A stretch of 50,490 bases of DNA from Leptothrix sp. (in: b-proteobacteria). Lineage in GTDB: Bacteria > Pseudomonadota > Gammaproteobacteria > Burkholderiales > Burkholderiaceae_C. The stretch is from the NCBI GenBank assembly GCA_013822265.1, contig PNKD01000013.1, positions 1 through 50,490 on the forward strand, in the 5' to 3' direction. Positions 9,735-17,414 of this stretch are shown here, piece by piece. A program made the position numbers and the translations under genes. Every line of letters begins with the position of its first letter. Position 1 is the stretch's first letter. Under the pieces are notes generated by a model. The model was not told where the DNA came from. It saw only the letters and a list, made by a program, of their open reading frames with translations, and ran no database searches.

Positions 9735-11996
9735 TCAGGCCAGCACTTCGCCACGCGCATTGGTGCGTTCGCGCCGCTTCAGCTGGCGCCGCGCGCCCAG
9801 CCACAGCGCCACCACGGCCGCACCCAGCAGTGCCAGCGGCCACCACACCGGGTGGTTCCAGGTGGCCATCGCGGCCAGGCGCTGCGGCACGTCGAGCCGC
9901 AGGTAGCGGCCATGGTCGCGCACCAGGATGGCCGGCTTGAAGTTGTAGACCCAGGGCTGCGCCGCGGCCGAAGACCAGGGGAAGAAACCCATGGTCCACG
10001 GCGCGTCGCGCTGCACGATGGCCACCATCTGGTCGATCACCTGCTGCCGCTCGGGGCCGTCGGGCAGCACCTTCATGCGGTCGAACAGGCGGTCGTACTC
10101 GGGGTTGGCGTAGTTCGAGGTGTTCTCGCCGTCGTACTTGGTCTTGCCCGCCGAGGTGGTCATCAGGAAGAGGAAGTTCTCGGGGTCGGGGTAGTCGGCG
10201 AGCCAGCCCAGCCAGAACACCTGGTACTGGCCCTTGCGCACCTTGTCCTGGAACTGGTTGTTGTCGGTGGCGCGCACCTCGACCTGGATGTCGATCTTGT
10301 TGAACTGCCGCACCACCCAGTCGATCTCGGGCTTGCGCTCGGGCGTGGGCGGGTAGTAGACGTCGTAGTTCAGCACCAGCGGCTTGCCGGTCCTGGCATC
10401 GCGGCCGTCGGGGTAGCCCGCTTCGGCCATCAGCCGCCTGGCCTCTTCGATCGGCCGCCGCTGGGCCTGGCCGTCGACGAGCCTGTGCGTCACCGGGTTG
10501 ACGCCCTCGGGCGTGCCTTCGCGCGAGCCCTTGATGCCGGGCGGCAGCGGGCCCATCGCCGTCTGCCCGGCCTTCTTCGGGAAGACCTTGCTGTACTCCT
10601 CCCAGTCGATGGCGATGCTGATGGCCTGGCGCAGCTTGCGGTTGCGCTCGCGTTGCGCGGCCGGGCCACTGGGGCCTTCGGGCCCGTCGCCCACCACCGG
10701 GTCGAGCATGTTGAAGGCGATGAAGTAGCTGTTGACGTCGCTGCGGCGGTCGAGCCTGAAGCCCTTGTCGAGGTACTCCCGGCGCACCTCTTCGCTGTCC
10801 TGCATGCCGACGAGGTATTCCATGCCGGTGTCGACGCGCTCGAAGACCTCGACGTCGTAGAAGCCCTGGCGGAACTTGCCCTGCCGCGGCAGCGCCTCGC
10901 GCTCGACGGTGAAGACCATGCGGTCAATGAAGGGCATGGGCTTGCCGCAGTCGGCCAGCCACCCCGCCGCCTCGTCGGCCGGTTCGCCTTCGCAGGGGTA
11001 GAGGTCGCTGCGGAAGTTGGGGTTGCGCACCATCACGTGGCGGCGGTCCTTGATGTACTCGGTCATCATGTAGGGCCCGCTGCCCACTGGCCAGGTGTCG
11101 GCGCTCAGGCCCACCTCGGCCATGCCCGGCTGGGTGTAGAAGGCATCGGCCTCCCAGGGTACCGGCGCCGAGAAGGTCATGCTCATCCAGTAGCTCCACT
11201 GCGGGTACTTGCCCTTGATGCGCATGCGCAGCAGGTGCTTGCCCGGTGCGCTGGCGCCGGCCAGCGGCCAGCGCCGGAAGTCGAGGAAGGGCTTGTCGGG
11301 GCTGGCCGGGTCCAGGCCCCGGCGCAACGCGGCGTCTTCGCGCTTGATGAGTTCGCCGTACTCACGCAGGCCGACCAGGTACTCGGCAAAGACGCTGAAG
11401 ATGGGCGCGGTGATGCGCGTGGTGGCCTGGCGCTTGAGCGCGTAGACGAAGTCCTCGGCCACCACCTCGCGTGTGCCGGTGTGCTCGAAGTCCAGCGGCG
11501 TGCGGCGCTTGCCCAGGGCGCCCGGCCGGATCGGGTTGCCGGTGTGATAGCGATGGCGGCCCTGCGCGTCGACCGCGAAGGCCGGGTGCGGCTGGTAGCG
11601 CATGCCGGGGCGTATGGGCACGTCGTAGATGCTCTCGGCCACGAGTTCGGCCGGCGCGTCGGCAGGCAGCGGCTGGCCGTGCTTGTCGACATAGCGCGGC
11701 CGTGCCACCGCCGCGGCCGACTTCGGAATCAGTTCGAAGGGGCGCTTGAGGTAGTGGTAGCCGTACAGCGGCTCGTAGATCTGGAAGGTGAACGGGGTGT
11801 CGTTGTTCCAGTACGAGGCGGTGGAGTCGAGGTGGCGCGGCGAGCTCTCGATCACGCCGGAGAACATCGTGTTCGTCGCCGCCTCGCCTTTCGGCCAGGG
11901 GTTGTTGTCGCAGCCCGCGCCCAGCAGCGCGGCGGCCGCGCCGGTGGCCATCAGCGCCCGCCGCAGGCCGTGGCCTTTACCAGCCGATGAGCACAT
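9735..11996 (-). CDS. yejA: Peptide ABC transporter substrate-binding lipoprotein with C-terminal membrane segment (YejA-like)
   Basis: A 753-residue family-5 extracellular solute-binding protein. The N-terminus is a lipoprotein signal with lipobox LLGAGC, so it is probably lipid-anchored at the membrane. The core shows family features such as NTMFSGVIESSPRHLD, PFTFQIYEPLYGY and SGPYMMTEYIKDRRHV. The last 40 residues are unusual: a hydrophobic span (about 717-735, WWPLALLGAAVVALWLG) followed by the positively charged RRQLKRRER, which predicts a C-terminal transmembrane anchor in addition to the lipid. E. coli YejA is soluble in the periplasm. The start overlaps the end of the LdcA gene by 20 bases, indicating translational coupling. 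The ligand is presumably peptides, possibly muropeptides given LdcA. Confidence 0.9.
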   Translation of the reverse strand: MCSSAGKGHGLRRALMATGAAAALLGAGCDNNPWPKGEAATNTMFSGVIESSPRHLDSTASYWNNDTPFTFQIYEPLYGYHYLKRPFELIPKSAAAVARPRYVDKHGQPLPADAPAELVAESIYDVPIRPGMRYQPHPAFAVDAQGRHRYHTGNPIRPGALGKRRTPLDFEHTGTREVVAEDFVYALKRQATTRITAPIFSVFAEYLVGLREYGELIKREDAALRRGLDPASPDKPFLDFRRWPLAGASAPGKHLLRMRIKGKYPQWSYWMSMTFSAPVPWEADAFYTQPGMAEVGLSADTWPVGSGPYMMTEYIKDRRHVMVRNPNFRSDLYPCEGEPADEAAGWLADCGKPMPFIDRMVFTVEREALPRQGKFRQGFYDVEVFERVDTGMEYLVGMQDSEEVRREYLDKGFRLDRRSDVNSYFIAFNMLDPVVGDGPEGPSGPAAQRERNRKLRQAISIAIDWEEYSKVFPKKAGQTAMGPLPPGIKGSREGTPEGVNPVTHRLVDGQAQRRPIEEARRLMAEAGYPDGRDARTGKPLVLNYDVYYPPTPERKPEIDWVVRQFNKIDIQVEVRATDNNQFQDKVRKGQYQVFWLGWLADYPDPENFLFLMTTSAGKTKYDGENTSNYANPEYDRLFDRMKVLPDGPERQQVIDQMVAIVQRDAPWTMGFFPWSSAAAQPWVYNFKPAILVRDHGRYLRLDVPQRLAAMATWNHPVWWPLALLGAAVVALWLGARRQLKRRERTNARGEVLA

Positions 11997-12936
11997 CGCG
12001 GCCTTGCACCACCAGCTGCACCTTGCGCCCCACCGGCAGCGTGAGCTTGGGGTGCACGTGGCCGAAAGGCAGGCCGGTGAGCACGGGCGTGGGCGTGCTG
12101 GCGCGCAGCATCGCCACCACCGCCTTCAGGCCGTAGCCACGGTCCAGCGGCGAGGCCTTCCAGCCGCTGAAGGCGCCCAGCACCACGGCCTTCTGGCCTG
12201 CCAGCACGCCGGCCTGGTGCAGTTGCAGCAGGCCGCGTTCGACGCGGTAGGGGTGCTCGCCCACGTCTTCCAGAAACAGGATGCCGCCACGCACCTGCGG
12301 CCAGTGCGCGGTGCCCAGCATCGAGCACAGCATGCTCAGGTTGCCGCCCCAGAGCTTGCCGCTGGCGGCCAGGCCGTCGAAACCGGGCTCGGTGCGAAAG
12401 CCCACGGCCTCGAGCTCGCCACCCATGGCCTCGCGAAAGCAGTCGCGCGTGACCTCGTCGACGCCGCCGGCCTCGTCGCTGCGGCCGAAGTCGTCGAGCG
12501 CCATCGGCCCGGCCCAGCTCTCGGCCCCGGTGTGCGCCAGCAGGCCCAGCTGCAGCGCGGTGAGGTCGCTGTGGCCGACCCAGCGCGTGCCGTTGTCGAC
12601 ACTGCGCGCCAACAGCGCCCAGTCGATGCGGTCGAGCAGCCGCGTCAGGCCGTAACCGCCGCGCGTGGCCATGGCGATGGCGGGTGCGGCCAGCGCGACG
12701 CGGTGCAGCGCCGCCAGCCGCGAGTCGTCATCGCCGGCAAAACGCTGCCGCCGGGCGCGCGCGTCGGCGTCGACCGCGACATCGAATCCCAGCGCGCGCA
12801 GGCGGCGCGTGGCGCGCGTGAGCGCGGCGGGCTGGGCCACCACGCCGGCGGGGGAAAAGAGGGTCAGCAAGGTCATCGACGGAGCCGGTGCAGAAGATGG
12901 GAAGGTGTCGAGCGCGGGCGCGTGACGACGATTCAT
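11977..12936 (-). CDS. ldcA: LD-carboxypeptidase, peptidase family S66
   Basis: A 319-residue cytoplasmic serine peptidase that removes the terminal D-alanine from murein tetrapeptides during cell-wall recycling. The S66 triad is readable: Ser123 in GHSDLTALQ, Glu223 in FLEDVGEHPY and His293 in GLPFGHVHPK. Spacing matches the Pseudomonas LdcA triad (Ser115, Glu217, His285). The glycine-rich RGGYGLTRLLDRID motif is present at about 92-105. No signal peptide is seen. The start at 12936 forms an ATGA overlap with the TadA stop, supporting coupling; Met21 (12876) is an alternative closer to the usual family start. It is followed directly by the peptide transporter. Confidence 0.93.
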   Translation of the reverse strand: MNRRHAPALDTFPSSAPAPSMTLLTLFSPAGVVAQPAALTRATRRLRALGFDVAVDADARARRQRFAGDDDSRLAALHRVALAAPAIAMATRGGYGLTRLLDRIDWALLARSVDNGTRWVGHSDLTALQLGLLAHTGAESWAGPMALDDFGRSDEAGGVDEVTRDCFREAMGGELEAVGFRTEPGFDGLAASGKLWGGNLSMLCSMLGTAHWPQVRGGILFLEDVGEHPYRVERGLLQLHQAGVLAGQKAVVLGAFSGWKASPLDRGYGLKAVVAMLRASTPTPVLTGLPFGHVHPKLTLPVGRKVQLVVQGRDVLIGW

Positions 12937-13550
12937 GTCGGCTCGGGGGGCGGCAGCAGGTCCGGCGGCAGCTCGGTGGCGTCGCCGGCTGGGATGGGGC
13001 CGCCGGCGTCGGCATCGTCGTCACCATCGACGAAGCTGCCCGGCCCTGCCGCCAGCGCGTCGGGCTGGCCGGGCCGCAGTTCGGCGCGCTTCTGCGCCCG
13101 CCGTTCGGCGAAGAAGCCGCGCAGCAGGTCGCCGCAGGGCTGCTCCAGCACGCCGCCCTGCACCTCGGTGTGGTGGTTGAGCCGGGCCTCGCCGAAGAGG
13201 TCGAGCACCGAGCCCGCGGCGCCGGTCTTGGGGTCGGCGGCGCCGAAGACCACACGCTTGAAGCGCGCGTGCATCAGCGCCATCGCGCACATCGCGCAGG
13301 GCTCGAGCGTGACGAAGAGCTCGCACTCCGGCAGGCGGTAGTTGGCCAGCAGCGTGGCCGCGTGGCGCAGCGCCACGACCTCGGCGTGCGCAGTGGGGTC
13401 GTGCGTGGTGATGGGGCGGTTGTAGCCGGTGGCGATGACCTGGCCCTCGCGCATGATCACCGCGCCCACCGGCACCTCGCCCACCAGCCAGGCGTTGTGC
13501 GCCTGGTCCAACGCCAGGCGCATCGCGAACTCGTCGGTCGCGCTCGTCAT
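12933..13550 (-). CDS. tadA: tRNA adenosine(34) deaminase TadA
   Basis: A 205-residue zinc deaminase converting A34 to inosine in tRNA-Arg(ACG), an essential function. The catalytic HAE is at residues 55-57 and the zinc-binding PCAMC has cysteines at 85 and 88. Residues ELFVTLEPCAMCAMALMHAR and GEARLNHHTEVQGGVL are characteristic. After about residue 155 there is a proline/glycine/acidic extension absent from the ~167-residue E. coli enzyme. Start and stop both overlap neighbours by four bases (ATGA): the DUF2087 gene upstream and LdcA downstream. This tightly coupled order suggests a housekeeping transcript. Confidence 0.97.
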   Translation of the reverse strand: MTSATDEFAMRLALDQAHNAWLVGEVPVGAVIMREGQVIATGYNRPITTHDPTAHAEVVALRHAATLLANYRLPECELFVTLEPCAMCAMALMHARFKRVVFGAADPKTGAAGSVLDLFGEARLNHHTEVQGGVLEQPCGDLLRGFFAERRAQKRAELRPGQPDALAAGPGSFVDGDDDADAGGPIPAGDATELPPDLLPPPEPT

Positions 13551-14032
13551 GCCGCCTGGCCGGGCAAGGCCTGTGCCTGTGCCTGCCAGCGCTGGCGGCG
13601 CGCCTCGCGCTCGGCCTCATGCGCAGCGCGCCGTGCCGCGGCCCAGGCCGTGCTGGCCTGGCCGGCCAGCGCCTCGGTCAGCGCCTGCGCCAGTGCCCGG
13701 CGCAGCGCCGGGCCGGCGGCCACGCGGCGGTACTCGCGGCCGTAGCCGTCGCGCTGCAGCCAGCCGGCGTCGACCAGCCAGCGGCGCAGCTCGACGTGGT
13801 CGGTAGCCAGGCACTGCACCGGCCCGGCCAACTGCTCGCGCAGCACGGCGTTGACCTCACGCTCGTTCATCACCACACCCTCGGGCAGACCGGCCCAGAC
13901 AAAGGCCAACGCCAGCGCCTGCTCGTCGGGCGCCAGCAGGCCCAGCGCGACGCCGCCTTTCACGACCAGCCGGCCCAGGTTGTGCCGCAGTGTGGTGGCG
14001 GGCTCGGAGGCGGTCTTGAGGTCGGTGGGCAT
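13547..14032 (-). CDS. DUF2087 domain protein
   Basis: A 161-residue protein of unknown function. Residues about 55-105 match the DUF2087 pattern (NEREVNAVLREQL, then DHVELRRWLVDAGWLQR and GREYRRV), a small helical, DNA-binding-like fold found on its own or attached to regulators. The C-terminal 50 residues are alanine/arginine-rich helix. ATG 14032 is preferred because the open frame upstream has no family likeness. No strong ribosome site is visible. It is the first gene of the minus-strand operon and overlaps TadA by four bases. The 182 bases to the divergent activator gene must hold this operon's promoter. Confidence 0.8.
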   Translation of the reverse strand: MPTDLKTASEPATTLRHNLGRLVVKGGVALGLLAPDEQALALAFVWAGLPEGVVMNEREVNAVLREQLAGPVQCLATDHVELRRWLVDAGWLQRDGYGREYRRVAAGPALRRALAQALTEALAGQASTAWAAARRAAHEAEREARRQRWQAQAQALPGQAA

Positions 14033-14111
14033 GGTGGTGCAGCGCGGTGGCACGGTGATGCATTCTGCCCCCAGCCCGCGGCGTGCCGCGGGGCGGGTGC
14101 TCCTAGGGATG

Positions 14112-14145
14112 GTGACCCCGTTCGCGCCGCCTAGCATGAGGTCAC
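14112..14145. promoter_or_regulatory. Inverted repeat between the divergent operons
   Basis: GTGACC at 14112-14117 and GGTCAC at 14140-14145 form a six-base inverted repeat, 22 bases apart, in the 182-base region between the DUF2087 gene and the sigma-54 activator gene. It could be a binding site (for example autoregulation by the activator). I see no clear -35/-10 or -24/-12 pair here, so this is only a candidate. Confidence 0.25.
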
Positions 14146-14214
14146 GGTGGCCACGACGCGCGACACCGCACAAGCCAGTCCACCCGCGGCGCCCGCCGTG
14201 CCTGAAAACCCCGA

Positions 14215-15261
14215 ATGTCCCTCGCCAACGCCCCCCAGGCCGCCAGCGTGCCCGACTGGGCGGCACTCAATCTCTACGGCGAATCACCCGCCTTCCACGC
14301 CGCGCTGGCGCTGCTTCAGCAGTGCGCCGCGGTCAACGCCACGGTGCTGCTGTGCGGTGAGACGGGCACCGGCAAAGAGCTCGCGGCACGCGCCATCCAT
14401 TACCTCAGCGCGCGCCAGCGCGGGCCCTTCGTGGCCATCAACTGTGGCGCGCTGCCCGACAGCATCCTGGAGGCCGAACTCTTCGGCCACACCCGCGGCG
14501 CCTACACCGACGCCAAGAGCGCCAGCCGCGGCGTCATCGGCGGCGCCGAAGGCGGCACGCTGTTCCTCGACGAGATCGACTCGCTGAGCCCGCGCGGCCA
14601 GGCCGCGATCCTGCGTTTCGTGCAGGACCACAGCTACCGGCCACTGGGCGCGGCACGCGCCGAGCAGGCCGACGTGCGCCTCGTCGCCGCCACCAACGTC
14701 GACCTGGCCGAGCTGGCCGCGCGCGGCGCCTTCCGCCAGGACCTGCTCTACCGCATCAACCTGCTGAGCGTGCCGCTGCCCTCGCTGCGCAACCGCACCG
14801 GCGACGCGCTGCTGCTGGCACGCGCGTTCGTGCAGCGCCTGGTGCGCGAATACGACAGCGCGCCGCGCGAGCTGCACCCGCGCAGCGTCGCCCACCTGGG
14901 CCTGGCCCTGCCCTGGCCGGGCAACGTGCGCGAGCTCGAACACCGCGTGCACCGCGCCTTCTTGCTGGGCAAGGGGCGCGAGGTCGACCTCGAACTCGAT
15001 GCTGCCGCCACCGTGCTCGCGCTCGCGGGCCAGGCCGGTGCCGGCGGCACGGGCCACGCCGAGAGCGCCCTGTCGTATGCCGCGGCACGGGCGCGCGCGC
15101 TGGTCGAGTTTGAACGCCAGTACCTCAGCGAGGTGCTGGCGCTGGCCGAGGGCAACCTCAGCCGCGCCGCCCGCCTGGCGGGCAAGGAACGCAGCCGCTT
15201 CGGCAAGCTGGTGCGCAAGCACGGCCTGCAGCGCGCCGCGTTCGGCTCCGGCAACCCCTGA
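14215..15261 (+). CDS. Sigma-54-dependent transcriptional activator (enhancer-binding protein without sensor domain)
   Basis: A 348-residue activator that opens sigma-54 promoters using ATP. The AAA+ domain starts almost at the N-terminus: Walker A GETGTGKE (48-55), sigma-54 contact loop GAYTDA (95-100, a variant of GAFTGA), Walker B GGTLFLDEI (113-121). A Fis-type helix-turn-helix ends the protein (LAEGNLSRAARLAGKERSRF). There is no receiver, GAF or PAS domain, so activity must be set by expression or a partner, as for PspF or HrpR/S. An in-frame TGA just upstream fixes the start at 14215. It precedes the eCIS genes on the same strand, and a -24/-12 promoter lies between them, so it is the likely eCIS activator. 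Confidence 0.93.
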   Translation: MSLANAPQAASVPDWAALNLYGESPAFHAALALLQQCAAVNATVLLCGETGTGKELAARAIHYLSARQRGPFVAINCGALPDSILEAELFGHTRGAYTDAKSASRGVIGGAEGGTLFLDEIDSLSPRGQAAILRFVQDHSYRPLGAARAEQADVRLVAATNVDLAELAARGAFRQDLLYRINLLSVPLPSLRNRTGDALLLARAFVQRLVREYDSAPRELHPRSVAHLGLALPWPGNVRELEHRVHRAFLLGKGREVDLELDAAATVLALAGQAGAGGTGHAESALSYAAARARALVEFERQYLSEVLALAEGNLSRAARLAGKERSRFGKLVRKHGLQRAAFGSGNP

Positions 15262-15526
15262 CCCCCTAGTTCTCCGGCACGCTGCGACAAGGGGCAGCGG
15301 TGCCCTGCCCGCCGGGCGGCTGCGCCATGGGGTCGCGCCGGCCCCAGGCGGGTCGTTTCGGCCCCAGGCCGGCGGCTGCGCAGAACGTGGCCGCCCGCGC
15401 GGCACGCGCCCGCCGAGGGCGCGAGCAGTGCGCCGGTCACGCTGGGTCGCCGCGGCCCCAGCACGCACCTGCCGTAGACCGGACCAGTCGCCCTCTTCAC
15501 GAGGCAGACGCGGCGCGCCCCGGCCC

Positions 15527-15541
15527 TGGCCCATGCCTTGC
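15527..15541 (+). promoter_or_regulatory. Sigma-54 (-24/-12) promoter in front of the eCIS operon; gap 15262-15580
   Basis: TGGCCCATGCCTTGC matches the sigma-54 consensus TGGCACG-N4-TTGC with the invariant GG (15528-15529) and GC (15540-15541) exactly ten bases apart; mismatches are two positions after the -24 core. Transcription would begin near 15553, leaving a leader of about 28 bases with AGGGG five bases before ATG 15581. An activator gene lies immediately upstream. The rest of the gap holds no gene; CGGCCCCAGGC occurs twice with a 20-base period (15339-15349, 15359-15369), possibly activator-related or chance. Confidence 0.65.
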
Positions 15542-15580
15542 GTGGTGATGCCCCGGGACCACCAGGCATCAGGGGTGTGC

Positions 15581-15874
15581 ATGCAAGCAGGCTCTCCCGT
15601 GCCCGAGGTGGCGGCCGTCGCATCGGCGATACGCCGCTACCTCGATGAGCACCCGCGTGCGGCCGACACCGCCTCGGGCATACAGCGTTGGTGGCTGGCA
15701 CCGGGCTACGGCGTGGTGCGGCTGCAGACCGTGGAGGCGGCATTGGCATTGCTGGAACGTGAAGGCGTGATTCGCAGGCTCGAAGCCAGCTGGGCCGAGA
15801 CGGCGTGGACGCGTGCCGCCGCCCTGCCGCACACCGGCGCCGCCACCGCCACAGCAGTAGCGCCCAGGCGCTGA
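15581..15874 (+). CDS. Small winged-helix-like protein, first gene of the eCIS operon
   Basis: A 97-residue protein. The readable core (IRRYLDEHPRAADTASGI, then VRLQTVEAALALLEREGVI) looks like a small winged-helix/HTH-type fold, followed by an alanine-rich tail. I do not recognise a named family. Start chosen at ATG 15581, which has AGGGG five bases upstream; in-frame ATG 15548 lies before or at the predicted sigma-54 transcription start and is disfavoured. It lies 12 bases before the DUF4255 gene. It could regulate the operon or be a small structural/chaperone factor; sequence alone does not decide. Confidence 0.65.
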   Translation: MQAGSPVPEVAAVASAIRRYLDEHPRAADTASGIQRWWLAPGYGVVRLQTVEAALALLEREGVIRRLEASWAETAWTRAAALPHTGAATATAVAPRR

Positions 15875-15886
15875 GCGCCGCCGCCC

Positions 15887-16492
15887 ATGGCCAACCACCT
15901 CGCCCTGGCCGCCGTCGCCAAGACCGTGCTCAAGATGCTCGAGGAAGCCTGCCCGCGCGACGAGTTCATCGGCACGCCCAGCTTCGTGCTCTACCCCGGC
16001 CACGACTTCGGCACGCCGGTGGTCAGCGAGGGCCTGTCGCTGCTGGTGTGGCGCGTGGGCGTGAACAGCGCCATCCGCAACCAGCCGGCGCGGCGCCGGC
16101 CCGACGGCCTCAAGCGCCGCCCCGCGCTGCCCGTCGACATCGGCCTGCTCATCACCGCCTGGTCGACCGAAGCCGAGCGCCAGCTGCGGCTGCTGGGCTG
16201 GCTGATGCGCCACATCGAAGACCACGCCATCATCCCCGCCGCGCAGCTCAACGCCTCGCTGTCGCGCCGCGACCGGCCCGCCTTCGAGGCCGACGAGGCC
16301 GTCGAGCTCAGCATCGACACGCTCAGCGTGCCTGACCACCTGGGCCTGTGGGACAAGTTCCGCAACCGCTGGCAGACCTCGGTCACCTACGCCGCGCGCA
16401 ACGTGATGATCGAGTCCGAGGTCGCGCTCGCCGAAGGCGCGCTCGTGCAGACCCGTGAACTGCGGGCCGGCACGCCCGGGGCCGCGCCATGA
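15887..16492 (+). CDS. DUF4255 protein, eCIS cap/terminator (Pvc16/Afp16-like)
   Basis: A 201-residue protein of the DUF4255 family (LSLLVWRVGVNSAIRNQPAR, then LPVDIGLLITAWSTEAERQ and LLGWLMRHIEDHAI). In Afp/PVC particles the homologue caps the distal end of tube and sheath and sets tail termination. Length is typical. It overlaps the next gene by four bases (ATGA). It stands at the start of the structural genes here, whereas in Afp the homologue is at the end; start-of-operon placement is known in many eCIS loci. Confidence 0.88.
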   Translation: MANHLALAAVAKTVLKMLEEACPRDEFIGTPSFVLYPGHDFGTPVVSEGLSLLVWRVGVNSAIRNQPARRRPDGLKRRPALPVDIGLLITAWSTEAERQLRLLGWLMRHIEDHAIIPAAQLNASLSRRDRPAFEADEAVELSIDTLSVPDHLGLWDKFRNRWQTSVTYAARNVMIESEVALAEGALVQTRELRAGTPGAAP

Positions 16493-17379
16493 CGGCCGTG
16501 CTGGCGCCGGGCTTCGACACCGTGGTGCGCACGGCGCTGCTGGGCGTGATGTTCCGCGACGCCGGCACTTTGCGCCGGGTGTCCGAGGGCCTGCGCGCCG
16601 AGGTCATCGACACCCGGGTGCCGCGGCGGCGGCGGGCATTGGCGCCCAACCGCAGCGGCGTGTTCGTGCTGCACGACATCGCCGGGCTGCCGGGTTTCGA
16701 CGACGAAGACACGAGCAGCGTCTCGCCGCCTGTCTCACCCCCTGTCTCACCCCCTGTCTCAACCCCTGTCTCACCTCCGGAACCCGAGCGCCACCGCCTC
16801 GAGGTGCGAGACAGCGCCGGCCGCTACCTGCCCGCCGCGATGCCGGTGGCGCTGCCGGCCGGCGGCCTGTTCGGGCTGGCCTCCAGTTTCGATTCACCGG
16901 CCGACCCCTCGCCCTACGTGCCGCTGTTCAACGCCGCCACGCGCAGCGTGCCACCGCCGCTGGTGCAGCTGCGCGCCGAGTTGCGCCGCGCCAGCGCGCC
17001 CGCGACGCCGGTGCCCTGGGCGCTGCTGGAACTGTGGCTGGGCAGCGAGCGCCTGGCGCAGGGCCTGGCCGACGCCAGCGGCCGGGCGCTGCTCACCTTC
17101 GCGCTGCCGCGCCCGCGCGAACCGGGGCTGCGCGACTCGCCCGGCACGCTGGCCGAGCGCCAGCGCCGGGACGTCACGCTGCTGGCCTACTGGTCGCCCA
17201 CCGTCACCGCGCCCGGCAGCGCGGCGCTGCCCGAACTGCCGGCCCTGCTCGCGCAACCCGCCATCGCGCTGCTGCAGCAGCGCAGCCCCCCCATGCCGCT
17301 GGCGCCGCTGCCACTGCAGGCCGGGCAGCCGCTGCTGGCGCAAAGCAGCGGCGCCTCCGTGCTTTACGTCGCCGCCTGA
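16489..17379 (+). CDS. eCIS-associated protein with Pro-Val-Ser linker
   Basis: A 296-residue protein of unknown function. The N-terminal ~75 residues (TALLGVMFRDAGTLRRVSEG, and NRSGVFVLHDIAGLPGF) resemble a small beta-rich module with a carboxypeptidase-regulatory-like flavour. A flexible linker of repeated PVSPP units follows (encoded by four 12-base repeats), then a domain containing LEVRDSAGRYLPAAMPVALP and PWALLELWLGSERLAQG that reads like an immunoglobulin-like fold. No signal peptide. It sits between the cap and sheath genes and shares an ATGA overlap with the cap gene, so it is probably a particle or assembly component. Not assigned to a named family. Confidence 0.7.
   Translation: MTAVLAPGFDTVVRTALLGVMFRDAGTLRRVSEGLRAEVIDTRVPRRRRALAPNRSGVFVLHDIAGLPGFDDEDTSSVSPPVSPPVSPPVSTPVSPPEPERHRLEVRDSAGRYLPAAMPVALPAGGLFGLASSFDSPADPSPYVPLFNAATRSVPPPLVQLRAELRRASAPATPVPWALLELWLGSERLAQGLADASGRALLTFALPRPREPGLRDSPGTLAERQRRDVTLLAYWSPTVTAPGSAALPELPALLAQPAIALLQQRSPPMPLAPLPLQAGQPLLAQSSGASVLYVAA
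16729..16776 (+). repeat. Four 12-base tandem repeats inside a linker
   Basis: Units CCTGTCTCACCC (16729-16740, 16741-16752), CCTGTCTCAACC (16753-16764) and CCTGTCTCACCT (16765-16776) encode PVSP-type residues in frame. Being a multiple of three, copy-number change would alter linker length without a frameshift. Confidence 0.9.
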
Positions 17380-17414
17380 ACGCTCACCCTGAACGCTCAC
17401 CCCAAGGAGACCCC

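Noticed and set aside
8731..9999. Longer form of the YejB permease
   Set aside because: The additional N-terminal residues overlap the binding-protein gene and lack permease character; MFNYL at 9714 is the family start.
16455..17414. Upstream extension of the sheath gene
   Set aside because: The frame is open but overlaps the preceding protein in another frame and has no sheath likeness; ATG 17415 has a strong ribosome site.
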